The notes below the pieces were generated by a model. It saw only the letters and a list, made by a program, of their open reading frames with translations. It searched no databases and was not told the origin of the DNA. Made by a program: the position numbers and the translations under genes. Below are positions 56,833 through 64,000 of a DNA stretch of 64,000 nt, piece after piece; position 1 is the stretch's first letter; the number at the start of each line of letters is the position of its first letter. The DNA comes from DASUAO01 sp035763745 (lineage in GTDB: Bacteria; Actinomycetota; Acidimicrobiia; IMCC26256; PALSA-555). The stretch is from positions 1 through 64,000 of the forward strand of contig DASUAO010000018.1 in the NCBI GenBank assembly GCA_035763745.1, read 5' to 3'.

Positions 56833-58088
56833 GCGACCGACGCGCCGACGTCTGCGTCGTGGGCGCCGGTCTCGCGGGGCTCTCGTGCGCCCGATTCCTC
56901 CTGCGCGGCGGGATCGACACGATCGTCGTGGAGGCCTCCGACGGGGTCGGCGGCCGCGTCCGCAGCGATCTGGTCGACGGCTTCGTCCTCGACCGGGGCT
57001 TCCAGGTGCTGTTGACGCAGTATCCCGAACCACACCATCAGCTGCGGGTGCGCGACCTCGACCTGCGGCGCTTCGATCCTGGCGCACTCGTGCAGATCGG
57101 CCGTCGTCGCCACCGTGTGGGAGATCCGCTCCGAGCGCCCGGCACGATCTTCTCGAGTGCGCTGGCCCCCATCGGGACCCCCGCGGACAAGCTGCGTCTC
57201 GCCCGTCTCTTCCTCGAGGTGCGCCGCGCCACCCCGCGCGCACTGTTGCGCCGACCCGGCCGCAGCACGCTCGACGAGCTCGTCGCGCGAGGCTTCTCGA
57301 CCCGGACGATCGACCGGTTCTGGCGTCCGCTCTTCGCCGGCATCCAGCTCGACCCCGACCTCGAGGTGTCCAACCGGCGCTTCCTCGTGATCCTCGCGAT
57401 GCTCGCCGAGGGATCCGCTGCGGTCCCGAGCGCGGGCATGGGCGCGATCCCGGCCCAGCTCGCCGAAGGGGTCCCCGAGGACGGACTCTGGCTGGACGCG
57501 CCCGTCGAACGGCTCACCGACACTGGCGTGGCACTGGCCGACGGCCGCCGGATCCACGCGACGTCGGTCGTCGTCGCCACGGACGGCCCGGCCGCCGCGC
57601 GTCTCGTCGGTCTCCCGGATCCGGGATCCCGGCCCGTCTCGGCGATCCAGTTGGCTGCCGACGAGGCTCCGTTCGACGACCGCCTCGTCGCCCTCGACGG
57701 CAACGGGACCGGTCCGGCCACGAACGTCGCGGTCATGACCAACGTCGCGCCTTCGTACGCGCCGCCCGGTCGCGCGCAGATCGCGATCGAGGTCCCGGGC
57801 CCACTCGTCGACTCCGACGCCGAGCTGCTCTCGGCGGTCCGCGGACAGCTCCGCGGCTGGTTCGGTGCCGCGGTCGATCGGTGGGAGCACCTCCGCACCG
57901 TCCGCATCCCGCACGGGCATCCCGACCAGCGCGGGGGCTTCTCCGTGAAGCGCCCCGTCCGGCTCGGAGCGCGCCGCTACGTCTGCGGCGACCATCGTGA
58001 CACCGCGTCGATCCAGGGCGCGCTCTACTCGGGGCGACGCACCGCCTCGGCCGTCATCGCCGATCTGCGCGCGGGCGACGACGCCTGA
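56829..58088 (+). CDS. FAD-dependent amine oxidase/desaturase-type oxidoreductase
   Basis: The 419-residue flavoprotein has the dinucleotide motif DVCVVGAGLAGLSCARFLLRGGIDTIVVEASDGVGGRVRSDLVDGFVLDRGFQVL (Rossmann motif and GG motif of amine oxidases), a large substrate domain and the C-terminal YVCGDHRDTASIQGALYSGRRTASAV. It belongs with the protoporphyrinogen-oxidase/phytoene-desaturase-like proteins; substrate unknown. GTG at 56829 has GGGAG upstream; earlier GTGs at 56817 and 56823 are in frame. The 3' end overlaps a convergent gene by 64 bases. Confidence 0.85.
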   Translation: MSDRRADVCVVGAGLAGLSCARFLLRGGIDTIVVEASDGVGGRVRSDLVDGFVLDRGFQVLLTQYPEPHHQLRVRDLDLRRFDPGALVQIGRRRHRVGDPLRAPGTIFSSALAPIGTPADKLRLARLFLEVRRATPRALLRRPGRSTLDELVARGFSTRTIDRFWRPLFAGIQLDPDLEVSNRRFLVILAMLAEGSAAVPSAGMGAIPAQLAEGVPEDGLWLDAPVERLTDTGVALADGRRIHATSVVVATDGPAAARLVGLPDPGSRPVSAIQLAADEAPFDDRLVALDGNGTGPATNVAVMTNVAPSYAPPGRAQIAIEVPGPLVDSDAELLSAVRGQLRGWFGAAVDRWEHLRTVRIPHGHPDQRGGFSVKRPVRLGARRYVCGDHRDTASIQGALYSGRRTASAVIADLRAGDDA

Positions 58089-59761
58089 CCCACCCACGAG
58101 CGCAGGGATCGGCGGACCGCCGCGCAGTGCGCGGCGTCGGGGAGGTCGCGCCACTCGTCGAGGAGGGACGGGTCGAGGTCGGGCGCCTGCCACGGCGCAG
58201 CGAGCGCGCCCACTCCGTCGCCGATGGCCCGCCACGAACCGGACCCGTCGGGAACGTCACGACCCGCGAGCACTCGCTCGACATGTCGCGCGGTCGTGGC
58301 ATCCCCGAGGAGTCCGCCGTGGAACGCAGGCACGACCTCGTGCGGGTAGGCGACCTCCGCGGGGGCGGGAGCGGCGACGCCGGCGTCGATCGGCAGCACG
58401 GCGTACCCGCGCACCTCGGGGACGGGGCAGGCCAGCGCCCCGCGGAGGGAGGGGCCGCGGCCCACGATCGACCGGAACAGCGGCGTGTCGGCCGAGACGT
58501 CGACCGGTCCCACGGCACCGACCACGGCAGCGAGTCCCTCGAGCACGGTGCCCGACACGACGCCCCACCCGTCCTCGCCGGGTGGCGGGTACGCGACGCG
58601 TCCCGGGGCGAGCAGCGGACTGAGCAGCACGACCGCGTCGACCGGGGCGTGGGGAGTCGCGTTGAGGTAGGTGAGAGCCACCAGCGCGCCCTCGCTCTCG
58701 GCCACGATGCCCACCCGTGACCCGGCCGCCTCCTGGAACGCCTCGACCTGGCGCCGCATGGCGCGGGCGAGGTCCGGGAGGGCACGGTGGGTGGCCTCGC
58801 GGTCGTACGGGCGCGGTACACCACGCGCATCGAGGCCGCGGTACGAGAACCGCCGGATCCGGTGGTCGCCGCGCACCCAGCGCCGCGTCACCCCGTCCCA
58901 CTTCGAGTTGAACCCCTTGACCACCAGCACCGGTGACCCCGCGCCCGCACCGGAGGAGCGCGGGAGCGGCGATCGGCCCGACTCGACCGCGACCGCCACC
59001 GCGAACCCGATCCCGGTGCCGCCGACCACGAGGGCCAGGACACCAGCCAGTCCGACGAGCGCGAACGGGCGACGGCGAGGCGCAGCGTCCGTCCCCGAGG
59101 TCGCGGCGTCGGACGCGAGCGACCGCACGATCCGGAGACGGCACCAGGCCATCGCGATCCCCGCGATCGCGGCGACGACCGGCGCAACGCCGCGTGGCAC
59201 GGCGACGACGACCGCTCCCGCGACAGAGAGCATCGCGAACGCCGCGAGCGTCGCAGCGACGGTCGTGGACGACGGGCGGTCGCGCCACCACTGCGGCGTC
59301 ACGTCCCCCTGATGCACGAGCACGGCGACCATCACGAGCACCGGGACTGCGACGAAGAAGAGCCACGACAGCGACGTGACCGCCATCGCGAAGGTGAGCA
59401 CCGCGAACGGGAGCAGCACGAGCGCCTGGAGCGCGGTGAAGCGGACCGCTTGCCGGAACGCGTCGCCGAGACCGGGGGGTGCGAGTGCGCGCGGCCACGC
59501 CGCGCGCACGAGCGACGCGTCGATCGCGGCGCGGACGACGATCATGGCCACCGCGAGGAACCCGAACGCGAACCACGACCAGTGGTACACGAGCAGCCAC
59601 CGGAGATCGTGGAAGACGCCGTAGGGCGCCGGTGCGACGACCTGGGGCGCGAGCGGTGCCGCCGACCCCGGGCCGAGCGACACGATGAGGGCCGCCTCGA
59701 GCGCGGGGAGCACGGCAGAGACGACGAGCAGGCTCGGGTGGTCGCGGAGCCGAGCTCCCAC
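58025..59761 (-). CDS. Membrane protein with C-terminal alpha/beta-hydrolase domain
   Basis: The 578-residue protein has about six membrane helices in residues 1-250 and then an alpha/beta hydrolase-like domain with VLVVKGFNSKWDG and the nucleophile elbow GIVAESEGALVAL, followed by DAVVLLSPLLAPGR and a late His in AYPHEVVPAFHGG. The hydrolase would sit outside or inside depending on topology. Possibly a lipid- or peptide-acting enzyme; no close family recognised. It overlaps the convergent FAD oxidoreductase gene by 64 bases. Confidence 0.75.
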   Translation of the reverse strand: MGARLRDHPSLLVVSAVLPALEAALIVSLGPGSAAPLAPQVVAPAPYGVFHDLRWLLVYHWSWFAFGFLAVAMIVVRAAIDASLVRAAWPRALAPPGLGDAFRQAVRFTALQALVLLPFAVLTFAMAVTSLSWLFFVAVPVLVMVAVLVHQGDVTPQWWRDRPSSTTVAATLAAFAMLSVAGAVVVAVPRGVAPVVAAIAGIAMAWCRLRIVRSLASDAATSGTDAAPRRRPFALVGLAGVLALVVGGTGIGFAVAVAVESGRSPLPRSSGAGAGSPVLVVKGFNSKWDGVTRRWVRGDHRIRRFSYRGLDARGVPRPYDREATHRALPDLARAMRRQVEAFQEAAGSRVGIVAESEGALVALTYLNATPHAPVDAVVLLSPLLAPGRVAYPPPGEDGWGVVSGTVLEGLAAVVGAVGPVDVSADTPLFRSIVGRGPSLRGALACPVPEVRGYAVLPIDAGVAAPAPAEVAYPHEVVPAFHGGLLGDATTARHVERVLAGRDVPDGSGSWRAIGDGVGALAAPWQAPDLDPSLLDEWRDLPDAAHCAAVRRSLRSWVGQASSPARRSAMTAEAVRRPE

Positions 59762-59787
59762 GATCCCGCCCGAGCCGACGGCTGCGC

Positions 59788-60327
59788 TCAGCGAGCGCGC
59801 TTCGTGGCGCGCGCGCCCGACTTGGACGAGCCGCGCTTCGCGGCGGCACGCTTCGTGTCCGAGCCCTTCGCCGGCGCCTTCGCCTTCTTCGCGGCGGTGG
59901 ACCGCTTCGCGGGAGGGGCCTCGATCTGGCGGGGCTCGTCGCCGGCCTCGAGCTCACCCGCGAAGCTGAAGCCCATCCCGGTGCTGCTCGACAGCACGTT
60001 GTAGAGCTTGAGGATCGCGACGACGATGGCGACGATGAAGGCGACGAAGACGGCGCCGATGAAGAGCACCAGGATCCAGTCGCCCAGGGTGTTCGCGGTG
60101 AAGTCGTCGAAGCCGACCTGGTGCATCATCCCCTCGACGGCAGCCGTCATCCCGTTCGAGAGCAGCCACGGGAGGAACGCGAGCAGGTAGAAGACGAGGA
60201 AGACCGCGCCGATGAACGCCGCGAGCACCGCCGCAGCGGAGCGGAGGTCGAACTCGCGCACCACCTCGCCGGACTCGCGTTCGGCGTGACGGGTGAACGT
60301 CCGATGGAGGTTTCCGCGCACAGCCAT
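59788..60327 (-). CDS. DUF3566-like membrane protein with basic C-terminal tail
   Basis: The 179-residue protein has two membrane helices (AAAVLAAFIGAVFLVFYLLAFL and DWILVLFIGAVFVAFIVAIVVAILKLYNVL) in a DUF3566-like arrangement (LYNVLSSSTGMGFSF resembles its end). A Lys/Ala/Arg tail of about 50 residues follows (AKRSTAAKKAKAPAKG...). The tail resembles the basic protein at the left edge, so this could be a membrane-held nucleic-acid-binding protein; that is inference. The start is leaderless-type. Confidence 0.65.
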   Translation of the reverse strand: MAVRGNLHRTFTRHAERESGEVVREFDLRSAAAVLAAFIGAVFLVFYLLAFLPWLLSNGMTAAVEGMMHQVGFDDFTANTLGDWILVLFIGAVFVAFIVAIVVAILKLYNVLSSSTGMGFSFAGELEAGDEPRQIEAPPAKRSTAAKKAKAPAKGSDTKRAAAKRGSSKSGARATKRAR

Positions 60328-60334
60328 GGACTCC

Positions 60335-60340
60335 AGCCTA
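60335..60340 (-). promoter_or_regulatory. Leaderless-type -10 box
   Basis: TAGGCT on the minus strand lies 7 bases before the ATG at 60327. Confidence 0.5.
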
Positions 60341-60388
60341 GACGGGCACCCTGCGCGCGTTCGCGTGCGGGACCGTGCAGATCCCGGG

Positions 60389-61288
60389 CTAGGCCGACCC
60401 CGACACCGCGGTGAGGTCGATGGTCGTCGGCACCGGACGCAGGGTCCCGGCTCGACGTCCCGCGACGTCGGCTGCCACCAGGAGTCCGACGAGCGCGGCC
60501 AGGCAGATCGCCATGCGCCCGCCCGCGGAGAACCCTCCCGCGACCGATCCGAACGTCGCGAGGTTCAGCACGAGGTGGGTCACGATCACCGGCCAGAGCG
60601 CGCCGGAGCGGAGGACTGCCCAGCCGAGCACCAGCGAGAGGCTCGCGAAGGGAAGCGTCGAGATCGGCGCATGCATCTGGGCGACGTGGCCCGGGAGCAG
60701 GCTGAAGACGACGCCGGCGGCGACGAGTGCCGTCGCGCCCGGGCCGTTGCCCCACCGGGCCGGGCGGCGCCAGTCCCGCCCCATCACCCGAGCCGCGGCC
60801 GCGCCGACGAGGAGGAGCATCGCGAAGCGGTAGACCAGCTCCTCGCCTGCTGCCGCGACCAGCAGCCCGGCGGCATCGGTCGACGTCCCGGCCGCGCCGA
60901 CGTACCCGCCGACGGCGATGGGGACGAGGATCGCCGCACCCACCGCGAACTCGCGCCAGCGGAAGAGGGTCGCCCCGGAGAACCCGACCGCACCGATGCC
61001 GATGCGCAGGGCCAAGAGGACCGCCAGGGGAATCGCGAGCGAGACGGGGAACCGGCCGACGTAGCCGAGGCTCCAGCCCGCCCAGGCCGTGGCGACGTCG
61101 ACGGTGACCGCGGCGGCGGCCAGGACGAGCATCCCGTTGGTGAGCTCCCAGTGAGCCCAGCCGTCCCAGCGCCGCACCCATCGTGCGCCCCGCGTGGCGA
61201 GGGCGACGTCGTCGTCCCGGCCCGTCGGGGCGCCGGTCGGCGCGGCGCTCGGTCGCTCGCGACCGACGTCGATCGTCCCTCCCAGCAT
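60389..61288 (-). CDS. CPBP-family intramembrane metalloprotease
   Basis: A 299-residue protein with about eight helices and the Abi/CPBP motifs: EE-x-x-x-R in AAAGEELVYRFAMLLLVG, F-x-x-x-H in GVVFSLLPGHVAQMH, and the last-helix H/N in VTHLVLNLATFG. Such proteases process prenylated or other membrane substrates, sometimes for bacteriocin immunity; target unknown. ATG at 61288 has GGAG upstream; longer frames upstream are not coding in character. Confidence 0.88.
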   Translation of the reverse strand: MLGGTIDVGRERPSAAPTGAPTGRDDDVALATRGARWVRRWDGWAHWELTNGMLVLAAAAVTVDVATAWAGWSLGYVGRFPVSLAIPLAVLLALRIGIGAVGFSGATLFRWREFAVGAAILVPIAVGGYVGAAGTSTDAAGLLVAAAGEELVYRFAMLLLVGAAAARVMGRDWRRPARWGNGPGATALVAAGVVFSLLPGHVAQMHAPISTLPFASLSLVLGWAVLRSGALWPVIVTHLVLNLATFGSVAGGFSAGGRMAICLAALVGLLVAADVAGRRAGTLRPVPTTIDLTAVSGSA

Positions 61289-61346
61289 GCGGTCTCCGCC
61301 CCGGTGCCGGGGAGTGTCCCCGGCGGTTCGCCCACGGAGAGTGTGA

Positions 61347-61369
61347 TTGATCTCACCCTGTGAGGTCAA
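61347..61369. promoter_or_regulatory. 23-bp inverted repeat upstream of the CPBP gene
   Basis: TTGATCTCAC-CCT-GTGAGGTCAA: the arms match at 9 of 10 positions. It lies 59 bases before the CPBP start and 20 bases past the hydrolase gene end. It may be a repressor operator; the TTGA...CTCACC/GTGAG...TCAA pattern also recalls a shortened family A palindrome. Confidence 0.5.
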
Positions 61370-61389
61370 GCCGGTCGCGGTGCGCCCGG

Positions 61390-62115
61390 TCACGGGAGGT
61401 GCACGTCGAGCCAGGTCAGGGTGCGGGCCCAGGCATCGGCGGCAGCCTCGGGGTGGAAGTCGTCGGGCCGCTGGTCGCAGTGGAACCCGTGGCGCGCCCC
61501 GGGGTACCGCACCACCTCGGCCGCGACCGGTGCATCGGCGAGGGCCGCCCGCAACGCCTCGACGTCGGCGACGGGGATCGACGAGTCCTCGTCGCCGAAC
61601 AGGCCCAGCCAGGGGGCCTGCAACGAGGGGACCTCGCCGATCAGGGCGGGGAACGGGAGCACGCCGGCATTGACGATGCCGCCGCCGTAGAACCCGACGG
61701 CCGCGCCGAGCGCGCGTCGGGCCGCGACGAGGAACGTCGCCCGCCCCCCGAAGCAGAAGCCCACGATCCCGGTGCGCGTCGGAGCGAAGCCCGCCGAGTC
61801 GACGAGACCGAGCGTCGCGTCGACGTCCATGAGGATGCCGTCGTCGGTGACCCCTTCGAAGAGCGGAATCACCGCGCCGAAGTCGCCGTAGTCGGCGGTC
61901 CCCCCGCCGGCACGATGGAAGAGGGACGGTGCGACGGCGTGGTACCCGGCACGCGCGAAGCGACGCGTGACGTCGCAGATGTGCCCGTTGACCCCGAAGG
62001 CCTCCTGCACGACGATCACCGCGCCTCGGGCGTCGCCGTCGGGAGCCACCTCGAGGCACTCCATCGGTCCGTCGCCCGTCACGATCGTCCTGGTCGTCTC
62101 GGTCGTCTCGGTCAT
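61390..62115 (-). CDS. Dienelactone-hydrolase-family protein
   Basis: A 241-residue alpha/beta hydrolase of the DLH type: VIVVQEAFGVNGHICDVTRRFARAGYHAVAPSLF (Glu next to the nucleophile site), GFCFGGRA (Cys nucleophile), FGDEDSSIP (Asp) and ARHGFHC (His). The Cys-Asp-His triad is complete. The start at 62115 follows GGAG. Substrate not determinable; such enzymes open lactones in aromatic or xenobiotic degradation. Confidence 0.88.
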   Translation of the reverse strand: MTETTETTRTIVTGDGPMECLEVAPDGDARGAVIVVQEAFGVNGHICDVTRRFARAGYHAVAPSLFHRAGGGTADYGDFGAVIPLFEGVTDDGILMDVDATLGLVDSAGFAPTRTGIVGFCFGGRATFLVAARRALGAAVGFYGGGIVNAGVLPFPALIGEVPSLQAPWLGLFGDEDSSIPVADVEALRAALADAPVAAEVVRYPGARHGFHCDQRPDDFHPEAAADAWARTLTWLDVHLP

Positions 62116-62129
62116 CGCTCCGCTTCCTG

Positions 62130-62172
62130 CTGCATGCCGGGTTCCTGCATGCCGGGTTCCTGCATGTCGGGC
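62130..62172 (-). repeat. 15-bp tandem repeat upstream of the dienelactone hydrolase
   Basis: Units CTGCATGCCGGGTTC start at 62130, 62145 and 62160 (the last with two changes), 15 bases before the gene start on the minus strand. Each includes an ATG in that orientation. Confidence 0.85.
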
Positions 62173-62247
62173 TCCTGTCCGTTCTGGCTCGGTCGGCTCG
62201 GGGCAGATCCTGCGACCACGCGGTTCGCAGGCGGCACGGCGAGATCC

Positions 62248-62253
62248 TACGAT
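62248..62253 (+). promoter_or_regulatory. Leaderless-type -10 box
   Basis: TACGAT lies 7 bases before the ATG at 62261. Confidence 0.5.
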
Positions 62254-62260
62254 CCCCTGG

Positions 62261-63178
62261 ATGACGGCGAACCCGACACCTCGTGGTCGCGCCATCGGGC
62301 GAGTTCCGTCGCTCGTGGTGATCGCGGCCGTGTATCTCGCCGCCACCGCGGTCGCGGTCGTCGTCGTCGACCTGCTCGGCGACGACCCGCTCCTCGCCGT
62401 CAACGTCGCGCTGCTCGCCGCGACCGGCGTCGTCTACGCCGCGAGCCTTGCGCTTCGCAACGGGTCGTGCTTCGACGCGTACTGGAGCGTGGCCCCGCCG
62501 CTCGTCGCGGTGTACTGGCTCACGCAGGCTGCGCCCGGCGCCGACGGGGCCCGCCAGATCCTCGTGACCGTGCTCGTCTTCCTGTGGGGGATCCGGCTCA
62601 CGCTGAACTGGGCCCGGTCGTGGCCGGGCCTCGACCACGAGGACTGGCGCTACACCCAGATGTACCGGGATGCGCCGATGCCGACCTGGGCCGTGAGCCT
62701 GCTCGGCGTCCACTTCTTCCCCACCGTCCAGATCGCGCTCGGGTGCCTGGCGCTGCGTTTCGCACTTGCCACGGGCACCGACGGCTTCGGGGTGCTCGAC
62801 GTCATCGCCGGGATCGTCACCGTCGGCGCGATCGGGATCGAGACCGTCGCCGACGAGCAGCGGCGCACGTTCGCGGAGCGCGCCGCGGCGGGCGAGTGGT
62901 GCCAGCAAGGACTCTGGGCGCGGTCACGTCACCCGAACTACTTCGGCGAGGTCGCGTTCTGGTGCGGTCTCTTCGGCTTCGCCCTCGCGGCCGACCTCGA
63001 TGCGTGGTGGACGATCGTCGGGCCCGCCGCGATGATCGTCATGATGCTCGCGGCGAGCGTCCCGATGATGGACCGGCGCAACGCCGAGCGACGACCGGGA
63101 TACGCGGAAGCGACCAAGGGCCTCCCCGCACTCGTACCCCGCGTACGCTCTGCGCCTACCCTTCGATCCGAGTCGTAA
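62261..63178 (+). CDS. DUF1295 / steroid 5-alpha-reductase-like membrane protein
   Basis: A 305-residue protein with about seven helices and the DUF1295 signature: DAYWSVAPPLVAVYW, W-G-I-R-L-T-L-N-W-A-R, EDWRYTQMYRD, ETVADEQRRTF and GLWARSRHPNYFGEVAFWCGL. The last motif is shared with steroid reductases and isoprenylcysteine methyltransferases and binds NADPH or SAM. A steroid or fatty-acid reductase role suits the context but is not shown. Confidence 0.87.
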   Translation: MTANPTPRGRAIGRVPSLVVIAAVYLAATAVAVVVVDLLGDDPLLAVNVALLAATGVVYAASLALRNGSCFDAYWSVAPPLVAVYWLTQAAPGADGARQILVTVLVFLWGIRLTLNWARSWPGLDHEDWRYTQMYRDAPMPTWAVSLLGVHFFPTVQIALGCLALRFALATGTDGFGVLDVIAGIVTVGAIGIETVADEQRRTFAERAAAGEWCQQGLWARSRHPNYFGEVAFWCGLFGFALAADLDAWWTIVGPAAMIVMMLAASVPMMDRRNAERRPGYAEATKGLPALVPRVRSAPTLRSES

Positions 63179-63212
63179 CCCGAGCCACGAACCCGACACG
63201 GAGAGCCAACCG

Positions 63213-64000
63213 ATGAAAGAGCTCGTCTTCCACCGCATGCTCCTGCCGATCGCCGAGCGACGCGCCGGCCACACCGCGATCATCGACGGCGACTACACCG
63301 CGGACTACTCCCAGCACGTCGACCGCGTGTTCCGGCTCACCCACGCGCTGGCGCACCAGCTGAAGGTCGCGCGCGACGACCGCTTCGCCGTGATGGCGTT
63401 CAACAGCCACCAGTTCCTCGAGCTGTACCACGGTGCGTTCCTCGGCGCAGGGGTCGTGAACCCGCTCAACCTGCGCCTCGCCCCGGCCGAGCTCGCCTAC
63501 ATCTTGAAGGACTCCGGTTCCAAGGTCTGCTTCGTCGACGCGTTCTTCGCAGGCGTGATCGACTCGGTGCGCGAGGAGGCGGGGATCGAGACCGTCGTGC
63601 TCATCGGCGAGGGCGACGCGCCGCACGACACGACCTACGAGGCCCTCATCGAGGCCGGGGAGCCGGTCGTCCCCGACGAGCCCGAGGAGGACGACCCGGT
63701 CGTCCTGATGTACACGGGCGGGACGACGGGCCTGCCCAAGGGGGTGCTCCTCGACCAGCGCGCAGAGATGCTCAACCTGTACCACGTGGCCACGACGTGG
63801 CAGATCCACGAGGACCTCGTCTACCTGCACCAGACCCCGCTGTTCCACGCCGCGTCGATGGGTGGGATCCTCGGCGTCCCCGGGACCGGCGCGACCTCGA
63901 CGTTCGTGCCGGTGTTCGACGTCGCGAACGTGCTCGACGTGATCGAGCGTGACCAGGTGTCCATGACCGTCATGGTCCCGACGATGGTGGGCATGATGGT
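63213..64000 (+). CDS. Acyl-CoA ligase (FadD-like), 5' part only
   Basis: The 263 residues visible are the N-terminal domain of an ANL-superfamily ligase: IADYS-type start, PLNLRLAPAELAYILKDSGSKVCFVD and the AMP-binding P loop VVLMYTGGTTGLPKGVLL, then QTPLFHAASMGG. It activates a carboxylic acid as its CoA ester. A HIP-CoA ligase (FadD3) would be expected near these genes, but the sequence does not look like a clear FadD3. The ATG has GGAGAG 8 bases upstream. It is cut by the window end. Confidence 0.9.
   Translation, partial: MKELVFHRMLLPIAERRAGHTAIIDGDYTADYSQHVDRVFRLTHALAHQLKVARDDRFAVMAFNSHQFLELYHGAFLGAGVVNPLNLRLAPAELAYILKDSGSKVCFVDAFFAGVIDSVREEAGIETVVLIGEGDAPHDTTYEALIEAGEPVVPDEPEEDDPVVLMYTGGTTGLPKGVLLDQRAEMLNLYHVATTWQIHEDLVYLHQTPLFHAASMGGILGVPGTGATSTFVPVFDVANVLDVIERDQVSMTVMVPTMVGMM

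Noticed and set aside
60389..62908. An 839-codon minus-strand frame spanning the CPBP and hydrolase genes
   Set aside because: Only the part after ATG 61288 is protein-like; the rest is out of frame with the dienelactone hydrolase and DUF1295 genes.
36892..63178. KstR2-type operator (AnCAAGnnCTTGnT)
   Set aside because: I looked in the divergent promoters for this palindrome and did not find it; absence by eye is not proof.

Overview
The window is about 70% GC, with dense genes, many GTG starts, ATGA/GTGA overlaps and leaderless starts (a TANNNT box 6-8 bases before the start codon). HU, a GluRS with tRNA-Gln and tRNA-Glu, F420-type oxidoreductases, many FadE/FadA/SDR paralogues and a mycobacterial-type steroid ring C/D pathway point to a high-GC actinobacterium. 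An acidimicrobial lineage is my best guess from overall character; no rRNA gene is present to confirm it.

Layout. (1) 0-1 kb: HU and a separate Lys/Ala/Pro-rich basic protein. (2) 1-8.9 kb, minus strand: a long run leuB-ilvE-cimA-unknown-acyl-CoA dehydrogenase-gltX-ydcF-tRNA-Gln-tRNA-Glu. It is preceded by an Ile/Val-rich leader peptide and an intrinsic terminator. (3) 9-19 kb: EamA transporter, greA, leuCD, a methyltransferase and leuA. leuA has its own leader peptide with three consecutive Leu codons and a terminator. serA and an aspartate-type aminotransferase follow. Together these give leucine, isoleucine (citramalate route) and serine synthesis. (4) 19-36.8 kb: mixed housekeeping and signalling genes: DEAD helicase, HhH glycosylase, an OmpR/histidine kinase pair, ECF sigma with anti-sigma, P450 with ferredoxin, MFS, orphan solute-binding protein and GH15.

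(5) 36.9-64 kb: a steroid/HIP (methylhexahydroindanedione propionate) catabolic region. Recognisable counterparts of the M. tuberculosis KstR2-regulon genes are echA20, ipdA, ipdB, ipdC, ipdF, fadE30, fadE31, a fadE32/33-type gene and fadA6. With them are a thiolase-like lipid-transfer protein and its DUF35 partner, SDRs, a MaoC hydratase, a further thiolase, an F420-type oxidoreductase, a DUF1295 protein and a truncated acyl-CoA ligase at the right edge. echA20 and an SDR are divergent, which I recall as the M. tuberculosis arrangement.

The most unusual content is a set of palindromic repeat families. Family A (about 48 bp, five copies) flanks an O-methyltransferase gene in mirror orientation, and also occurs as an empty doublet and a singleton. 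Family B (core GTTCTCGTGAC) forms mirror-symmetric arrays on both sides of a gene for an AbiEi-like wHTH plus DUF559 nuclease-like protein. That gene is the only plus-strand gene inside the otherwise minus-strand ipd cluster. Family C is a single long palindrome between leuC and leuD. The two cassettes share an 11-base string just inside the left palindrome. This looks like single-gene cassettes bounded by palindromes, perhaps mobilised by the DUF559-type nuclease. A second theme is mini-ORF relays that link stop and start codons of neighbouring genes, one of them tandemly triplicated.
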